Positions 1 through 4,551 of a DNA stretch of 6,643 nucleotides are shown here, one piece after another; the stretch's first letter is position 1; every line of letters begins with the position of its first letter. The translations under genes were made by a program, and so were the position numbers. The DNA is taken from positions 1-6,643 of the forward strand of contig JALRFC010000102.1 in NCBI GenBank assembly GCA_023253875.1, read 5' to 3'. The notes under the pieces are model-generated. The model was not told the DNA's origin, searched no databases, and saw nothing but the letters and a program-made list of their open reading frames with translations. Origin of the DNA: Candidatus Kapaibacterium sp. (GTDB lineage Bacteria > Bacteroidota > Ignavibacteria > Kapaibacteriales > UBA961).

Positions 1-450
1 GATCCATTGGTGGTGGCACCACTCTTGCGTATCACAGGAAATACAGGAATTTTCTACAATTGGTGGTTGGATCCCGAAAATCCTGAAAATTATGTACGCT
101 TCGATCTTGGTGTGAATTATACAGAAGTTCGTGAAGTGGCAGTCAATCGTTTGGGTGGTAATTCTGGTCCTTTCACATTGAATGATAAGTCAGATGGTTT
201 GCGTTTCTTTCACCCAACAGAATTCTTGGATTGGTTATATGCGAAAGTTGAATATCGCAATCAATCAACGTTCCCATTTGGTTTAAGCGCGCAATATTCC
301 AATCAGATTTTCTTGGGTAGATTATATTTACCACTTCTCGGACAATGGTTATACTTGGATGCACGTTATTCAATTCCATTGAGAAGCGAATCGAGACCAT
401 TTGATCAGTCCGTATTTATGATATCACCTGTATTGCGACTCAATATCTAA
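1..450 (+). CDS. C-terminal part of a probable outer-membrane beta-barrel protein (5' end outside window)
   Basis: The reading frame is open from the first base and ends at TAA 448-450, giving 149 residues of a protein that starts upstream. A TTG at 7-9 could be read as a start, but nothing supports it, so I treat the gene as truncated by the window edge. The protein has many short stretches of alternating polar and hydrophobic/aromatic residues (for example LDWLYAKVEYR, FGLSAQYS, LGQWLYLDARYSI) separated by polar turns. It finishes in a hydrophobic strand, VFMISPVLRLNI. This pattern is typical of transmembrane beta-barrels, whose last strand carries the signal for outer-membrane insertion. 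No cysteines and no catalytic motif are visible. The specific family is not recognised, and a large periplasmic beta-sheet protein is the alternative. A strong hairpin terminator follows 23 nt after the stop, so this looks like the last gene of its transcription unit. Confidence 0.7.
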   Translation, partial: DPLVVAPLLRITGNTGIFYNWWLDPENPENYVRFDLGVNYTEVREVAVNRLGGNSGPFTLNDKSDGLRFFHPTEFLDWLYAKVEYRNQSTFPFGLSAQYSNQIFLGRLYLPLLGQWLYLDARYSIPLRSESRPFDQSVFMISPVLRLNI

Positions 451-473
451 GTTGCGATAACAACAACAGTGTT

Positions 474-511
474 CCCCCTGTGCAGGTGCTTCTTGTCAGG
501 GGGTTTCTTTT
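474..511 (+). terminator. Rho-independent terminator after the beta-barrel gene
   Basis: CCCCCTG at 474-480 pairs perfectly with CAGGGGG at 497-503, a 7-bp GC-rich stem. The loop is 16 nt and is followed at once by TTTCTTTT at 504-511. The T-tract lies only on the plus-strand side, so it terminates rightward transcription coming from the gene that ends at 450. The loop is longer than usual. The next start codon is only 18 nt after the T-tract, which leaves little room for an independent promoter. Confidence 0.8.
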
Positions 512-529
512 GCAAGTACATTCCGATTT

Positions 530-1849
530 ATGAGAATACTTACTTTCACCATATCACTATTATTGCTCTTTACGGCTGATTGTCTTCAGGCGCAAACAGA
601 TTCCGTGAAAGCCCAAGCCAAACAAGCCGCGGAATCGGCTCGATTGAAAATGGGTGAAGGGAATGTTCGAATGGCTATTCAAAATATTGATGTCACTCGC
701 TTCCCTGAGGTAAAACTAATTGTTGAAGCAGTGAAGGCCGATGGTACAGTACTGGACACTTTAAATCCAAAAGAGTTTTCAGTGGTTGAAAATGGAGTGA
801 CGAAGAAAGTTATTTCCATTGAGAAAATATCCGTCAAAGAAAGCATACCTATTGACTTTGTATTTGTACTTGATGTAACGGCAACAATGGGTTCATATAT
901 CAATGCTATTCGAAATAATATTGAAAAGTTCGTGGGGAATGTCACTGCAAAAGGGATAGATTATCGAGTCGGACTAGTACTCTTCTCCGATGTAGTTGAG
1001 AAAGTATATAATCCAACGGACAATGTGAAAGATTTCAATAAATGGCTTACCGGAGTTTATGCCACGGGTGGTGGGGATGATAAAGAGAATGCGCTCGAAG
1101 CATTATCCGATATGTCCAAAATGAAATTCAGACAAGCAGCCAATAAGATTGCAATCATCATTACTGATGCACCATATCATCAAAAAGGGGAAAGAGGTCA
1201 AGGGCGTACAATGCAGACCACAGAGTCTATCATTCAAACGATGAAAGACAATTCTATCCGTTTGTTTTCCATTGTACCTCCCGTATTACAAGACTATCGC
1301 ACCATAACCGAAGGTACTCGTGGTTCGATGTTTGATATTTCCAGACCATTTGCAACCATTCTCGATGATTATTCTACTCAATTAACAAATCTCTTTGCGA
1401 TAACATATCGTTCCGATAAGACAGCGATTCCTGATTCTTTGAGTGTTGGAATCATTGATGAACAAAAAAGAGAAATCGTCAAAAAGATCATTCCAATCGT
1501 TGAATTGGGCAGAAAACTCATCATTGAAAATCTGCTATTCCCTACAAATAGTTCAACGCTTCCGGATTCAGTGTATGAATTGGAACTCTTAAAAGAATTT
1601 CTCATGAATCGCCCCAAAGTCTCTGTGCGAATTGAGGGACATACAGATTCGAGAGGAAGTAAAGTATTGAATCGGAAATTATCTGTATTGAGAGCCGAAG
1701 CAGTAAGACAATATCTCATTAAGAAAGGTGTTGATCAGACTAGACTCGAATCTGCCGGATTTGGAGATACCAAACCGATTGCAAGTAATGCTACAGAGTT
1801 CGGCAGAAGACTCAATCGAAGAACCGAAGTCATCATCATCGGGAAATAG
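530..1849 (+). CDS. Exported VWA domain protein with OmpA-type peptidoglycan-binding C-terminus
   Basis: The protein has 439 residues. Residues 1-22 form a signal peptide: MRIL, a hydrophobic core, then a likely cleavage near LQA|Q. C18 is preceded by Asp, so it is not a good lipobox. Residues 60-100 resemble the beta-rich lead-in of VWFA-related proteins (KEFSVVENGV at 81-90). A VWA domain spans about 108-290, with metal-site (MIDAS) candidates D115-x-T117-x-T119, TGGGDD at 179-184 and ITDAP at 211-215. The Ser residues of the classical DxSxS motif are Thr here, a common conservative change. Residues 330-438 are an OmpA C-terminal domain: GHTDSRG at 370-376, then N381-L384-S385-R388-A389-V392, with D373 and R388 as the expected diaminopimelate contacts. 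By family knowledge this domain anchors proteins to peptidoglycan, so the VWA part probably presents a metal-dependent protein-binding face in the periplasm. Its partner is unknown. ATG 530 is chosen because the signal peptide starts there, although no Shine-Dalgarno is visible. The recombinase-like gene follows after 2 nt. Confidence 0.92.
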   Translation: MRILTFTISLLLLFTADCLQAQTDSVKAQAKQAAESARLKMGEGNVRMAIQNIDVTRFPEVKLIVEAVKADGTVLDTLNPKEFSVVENGVTKKVISIEKISVKESIPIDFVFVLDVTATMGSYINAIRNNIEKFVGNVTAKGIDYRVGLVLFSDVVEKVYNPTDNVKDFNKWLTGVYATGGGDDKENALEALSDMSKMKFRQAANKIAIIITDAPYHQKGERGQGRTMQTTESIIQTMKDNSIRLFSIVPPVLQDYRTITEGTRGSMFDISRPFATILDDYSTQLTNLFAITYRSDKTAIPDSLSVGIIDEQKREIVKKIIPIVELGRKLIIENLLFPTNSSTLPDSVYELELLKEFLMNRPKVSVRIEGHTDSRGSKVLNRKLSVLRAEAVRQYLIKKGVDQTRLESAGFGDTKPIASNATEFGRRLNRRTEVIIIGK

Positions 1850-1851
1850 AT

Positions 1852-2790
1852 ATGCCTCGCAGGATAGAGGATATCTTCCAACCTGTGACCATACGCAATA
1901 CGGTATTGGCAGAGCATATTTCTGTTTTTACGACCTATCATTTACAACACTATGCAAAGGAAACTGTGAAGACCTATTCTAAGGCCCTTCAAAGTTTCCT
2001 TTCTTTTATTTTAGTAGATCGAAATTTTAAATATAGACTCACTGATTTCGAGCGCTATGCAGTCTATCTAAGCCAAGTGAAACACTTATCTCCTGCAACA
2101 GTATCCACCTATCTCACCGCACTTCGTAGATTTTGTCAATACCTTGTTGAATGTAAAGAATTGCCAAGAAATCCCGCCAAACGTATTCACGGAGGGACAA
2201 TACCAAAAAAACTTCCCACTTTTTTCACACACATTGAATTGCAATCAGTATTGAAATCAAGTGAATATCCAACATTGAATGATCTCAGAGACATAGCGAT
2301 GATGCATGCAATTCTATCTTGTTTTCTTACGGAACAAGAATTACATAAAGCCCAAGTGAAAGATGTCTCCGTGGAAGAACGCTGTATCTTTATCAATGAT
2401 GAAAAAGTACCAATGACCAAGAATGCTATGTCAGCACTTCAAGCATATCTACAAATGCGTTTCGGTACACAGCAATCACACTATGAAATGCCACTTTTTG
2501 AGAGTCATAGCAATCGAAGTAAAGGTTTGTCCATTAGTATACGTGGAATACGTGATACCCTGCATCAGAGACTCATGAAATTGGGAGTTCCTGAAGAAAG
2601 GAAGTCTTGTTTGTCGGCATATACATTTCGTCATACCGGTGGCTGTTTGCTTGCAATTGCAGGATATTCGGATGAGCATATTATGCAGAAAATGCGTCTG
2701 AAATGGAAGACTTCTGCACTGCAATACTTGCAATTACAGCAGAAAGCAATTTCCGAAGGTTTGGAAGAGTGCTTATATCTGATTGACTAA
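1852..2790 (+). CDS. XerC/XerD-like tyrosine recombinase, catalytically degenerate
   Basis: The 312 residues have the length and layout of XerC/XerD. Residues 20-105 are a SAM-like core-binding domain (ETVKTYSKALQSF, LSPATVSTYLTALRRF), followed by the typical linker NPAKRI...KKLPTFFT (108-126). Residues 127-300 are the catalytic fold. Aligning by eye with the XerD consensus needs almost no gaps, yet key residues differ. The first Arg, in TGLRxSEL, is T160 (CFLTEQEL). The beta-hairpin bearing the catalytic Lys (GKGNKER) is shortened to NDEK. The HxxR His is Y257. The LGH His aligns with L283. R260 (FRHT) and the candidate nucleophile Y292 (ALQYLQL) remain. W285 lies near the third position but is two residues off register. 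The fold and DNA binding are therefore likely, while recombination activity is doubtful. The start ATG lies 2 nt after the VWA-OmpA stop, implying cotranscription and perhaps translational coupling. No frameshift is present, which suggests the altered protein is maintained. Confidence 0.85.
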   Translation: MPRRIEDIFQPVTIRNTVLAEHISVFTTYHLQHYAKETVKTYSKALQSFLSFILVDRNFKYRLTDFERYAVYLSQVKHLSPATVSTYLTALRRFCQYLVECKELPRNPAKRIHGGTIPKKLPTFFTHIELQSVLKSSEYPTLNDLRDIAMMHAILSCFLTEQELHKAQVKDVSVEERCIFINDEKVPMTKNAMSALQAYLQMRFGTQQSHYEMPLFESHSNRSKGLSISIRGIRDTLHQRLMKLGVPEERKSCLSAYTFRHTGGCLLAIAGYSDEHIMQKMRLKWKTSALQYLQLQQKAISEGLEECLYLID

Positions 2791-2793
2791 CTC

Positions 2794-3570
2794 TCAAGGA
2801 CTTCGAGCAAGAATATCTGAGACAGGCAATCTTCTCAATCGCATCTGTGCTTTATGTAATGCACAATATGCGGAAATATGCTCAGGGAGATATTGAGTAA
2901 GAATTGGTAATAGCATTGTGAGATTACTATTCTGTTGTTCATCACATAATTCACGAACAATTTGTTCTGAGATACACAGAGTATTGACAGCGAGATCAGC
3001 TGTGAAAACATCATCTGAATTCTTTAGTAATGCTCTCCCCGAAGCAAGAACAAGTGATTTCAGAGATTGTTTAGTCCAAGACTTTTTGGGTGGATGAGCC
3101 CCGGATTTTGTTCCATCCCAAAGTGAAAATGTCAGATGAATTTTCGATTGCAAACCAAGTTTGAGTATTGTTTCCCGTAAAGTCTTCAGTGTATATGGCG
3201 CTTTATCGAGAATCATCGTATCTCTCACATACAAGTGCTCATCATTCCCAGCACGAATGAGGGATGGATTCCTGCAGAGCGTCAATATCATCCAAGTATG
3301 ATAAAAGTTTCCCAAATCGCAAATCAAACCGATGTGATCTTTGGTATTGATTTCAATTGCTTTCTTGAATGCCGATAATTCATCAATAAGAATGGTCGTA
3401 TCACATGAAGATGCGATCAATATCTTATTCTTGAATGATTGCTTTATAATGCTGTCAAATGCTGAAAGCTGTTTGTCTTTTTTGATGGTATATTTGTGTG
3501 TCTTTTGTGCAATGATTATCCCATGCACAAAGAATATCCAATAGATAAGAATTCCAATATTTCCTTTCAT
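2794..3570 (-). CDS. Hypothetical exported protein, about 258 residues
   Basis: I do not recognise this family. The frame stays open further upstream to an ATG at 3612, but the ATG at 3570 is preferred. It begins a good signal peptide (MKGNIGILIYWIFFVHGIIIA, likely cleavage A21|Q22), has AAGGGG six nt upstream, and avoids overlap with panC. The mature part (about 237 residues) starts basic (QKTHKYTIKKDK). It then appears mixed alpha/beta, with strand-like segments KILIASS (49-55), HIGLICDLG (79-87) and KIHLTFSLWDG (143-153), and helix-like stretches near 164-185 and 199-245. Six cysteines are present (56, 84, 99, 199, 209, 236). The tail is basic (MRLRRLP). No catalytic motif or lipobox is evident. 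It is convergent with the recombinase gene (3 nt between stops) and divergent from panC (3 nt between starts), so it is transcribed alone. The clean signal peptide and long frame argue for a real gene rather than a shadow frame. Confidence 0.72.
   Translation of the reverse strand: MKGNIGILIYWIFFVHGIIIAQKTHKYTIKKDKQLSAFDSIIKQSFKNKILIASSCDTTILIDELSAFKKAIEINTKDHIGLICDLGNFYHTWMILTLCRNPSLIRAGNDEHLYVRDTMILDKAPYTLKTLRETILKLGLQSKIHLTFSLWDGTKSGAHPPKKSWTKQSLKSLVLASGRALLKNSDDVFTADLAVNTLCISEQIVRELCDEQQNSNLTMLLPILTQYLPEHISAYCALHKAQMRLRRLPVSDILARSP
3489..3496 (+). promoter_or_regulatory. Possible Bacteroidota-type -7 box for panC
   Basis: TATATTTG matches the TAnnTTTG -7 consensus known from Bacteroidota housekeeping promoters. 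It lies inside the coding region of the minus-strand gene and about 78 nt upstream of the panC ATG. That is where a panC promoter has to be, given the 3-nt gap between the divergent starts. No TTTG is seen at the expected upstream distance (the nearest, 3472-3475, is too close), so this is a weak call. Confidence 0.22.
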
Positions 3571-3573
3571 GAT

Positions 3574-4437
3574 ATGCCCCTTACAATAATTACGACTATT
3601 AAAGAAATGCAAGATTTGTCAGACACTCTTCGCAAGCAAGGGAAGACAATCGCATGTGTCCCAACAATGGGATATCTTCATGCCGGACATGCCTCGCTGA
3701 TCAAAGAAGCTGTGAAGAGTCATGATATAGTGATCACAACCATTTTTGTGAATCCATTACAATTTGGTCCGAAAGAAGATTTTGAGCGATATCCTCGTGA
3801 CACAGAAAGAGACAAGAATATCATTGAAGCATCCGGAGGTAGTATTCTGTTTTATCCATCAATTGATGAAATGTATCCGCCTGATTATCAAACCACGATT
3901 TCCGTAACGAACATAAGTAAAAGTTTTGAAGGTGCATTCCGGCCGGGGCATTTTGAGGGCGTCGCAACCGTGGTGGCAAAACTCTTTGGAGCCACTAAAC
4001 CTCATACAGCATTTTTTGGACAAAAAGACTATCAACAAACACTCATCATCAAACAAATGGTGCATGATCTCAATTTGGGAATCTGTATTTCCATTGTACC
4101 AACACTACGCGAATCAAGTGGCTTGGCGATGAGTTCACGTAATGTCTATCTCAGTGATGATGAAAAAAAACAAGCACTTGTGTTACATTCAGCACTTTCA
4201 GAGGGTCATTCCCTTATCGAACATGGAGAAAGAAAAAGAGCGAAGATAGAGCAAGTCATGCATGACATTCTTGCAACTTGTCCTGAGTTCACAATCCAAT
4301 ATGCCTCAGTTGCAGAGGCCGATACACTTGCAACACCTGATATCTTCTTAGAAAACAAAGACTTAGTATTATTGATTGCAGGGTTTCTTGGCAAGACAAG
4401 ATTGATTGACAATATGCTTTATCTTTCAAAGAGTTAG
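3574..4437 (+). CDS. panC: Pantothenate synthetase (pantoate--beta-alanine ligase)
   Basis: PanC joins pantoate and beta-alanine using ATP, through a pantoyl-adenylate, to make pantothenate (vitamin B5) for CoA synthesis in the cytoplasm. From ATG 3574 the protein has 287 residues, the usual length. Family motifs occur in order: TMGYLHAGH (31-39, the HIGH-type ATP site with H36 and H39), FVNPLQF (58-64), RPGHFEGVATVVAKLF (123-138), FGQKDYQQ (148-155), GLAMSSRN (183-190, the KMSKS-like loop) and TRLIDN (275-280). The residue before GLAMSSRN is Ser where many family members have Asp. The frame is open upstream with ATGs at 3496 and 3523, but 3574 gives the normal PanC N-terminus (PLTIITTIKEMQ) and the least overlap with the divergent gene. 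No clear ribosome binding site is seen. No panB, panD or coaX lies in the window, so it appears to be a stand-alone pathway gene here. Tandem stops (TAG TGA) close it. Confidence 0.96.
   Translation: MPLTIITTIKEMQDLSDTLRKQGKTIACVPTMGYLHAGHASLIKEAVKSHDIVITTIFVNPLQFGPKEDFERYPRDTERDKNIIEASGGSILFYPSIDEMYPPDYQTTISVTNISKSFEGAFRPGHFEGVATVVAKLFGATKPHTAFFGQKDYQQTLIIKQMVHDLNLGICISIVPTLRESSGLAMSSRNVYLSDDEKKQALVLHSALSEGHSLIEHGERKRAKIEQVMHDILATCPEFTIQYASVAEADTLATPDIFLENKDLVLLIAGFLGKTRLIDNMLYLSKS
3577..3582 (-). promoter_or_regulatory. Probable ribosome binding site deciding the start of the minus-strand exported protein
   Basis: On the minus strand the sequence reads AAGGGG, then CATATC, then ATG at 3570-3568. 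It is a close match to a Shine-Dalgarno with a 6-nt spacer, and it supports the 3570 start over the ATG at 3612. The same bases encode codons 2-3 of panC (Pro-Leu), so chance cannot be excluded. Confidence 0.45.
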
Positions 4438-4501
4438 TGAATACGAAAAGAGATATCCACATTTCCACAGTCCTATTGGTCTGCTCATTTTTTTACGGTA
4501 T

Positions 4502-4533
4502 TTTACAAAACATCCAAAGTAGAATTTTATTAT
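4502..4533 (+). promoter_or_regulatory. Weak promoter candidate for the IgGFc-binding-like gene
   Basis: The 114-nt gap 4438-4551 must carry any promoter private to the downstream gene. TTTACA at 4502-4507 lies 17 nt before TTTTAT (4525-4530), and TATTAT (4528-4533) is close by, resembling sigma-70 elements. In Bacteroidota-like hosts the consensus differs, and no exact TAnnTTTG is found in this gap. No hairpin terminator for panC is visible either, so read-through from panC is equally possible. Confidence 0.2.
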
Positions 4534-4551
4534 TTCCATACATAGAGAGTG

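Noticed and set aside
1378..1719. Minus-strand 113-codon open frame opposite the VWA-OmpA gene
   Set aside because: It is antisense to clearly conserved domain sequence and has no start signal, signal peptide or motif. It is a shadow of the real gene.
1728..1982. Plus-strand 84-codon open frame spanning the VWA-OmpA/recombinase junction
   Set aside because: It overlaps the conserved OmpA motif coding region in another frame and has no recognisable protein features.
1852..2790. Recombinase-like gene as the integrase of a mobile element
   Set aside because: No tRNA, attachment-site repeats, phage genes or composition shift were seen around it. The domain layout is Xer-like and the catalytic residues are mostly missing.
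3496..3573. N-terminal extension of panC from ATG 3496 or 3523
   Set aside because: The extra 17-26 residues do not resemble a PanC N-terminus and would overlap the signal-peptide region of the opposite gene. The 3574 start gives the normal length.
3571..3612. Longer N-terminus of the minus-strand protein from ATG 3612
   Set aside because: It would put 14 residues ahead of a good signal peptide and overlap panC. The 3570 start has a possible ribosome binding site.
4453..4470. Two overlapping near matches to DnaA boxes (ATATCCACA and ATTTCCACA), forming an 8-bp tandem repeat
   Set aside because: Only two imperfect copies occur, and there is no cluster, no AT-rich unwinding element and no dnaA, dnaN or parAB nearby. 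It is not support for an origin.
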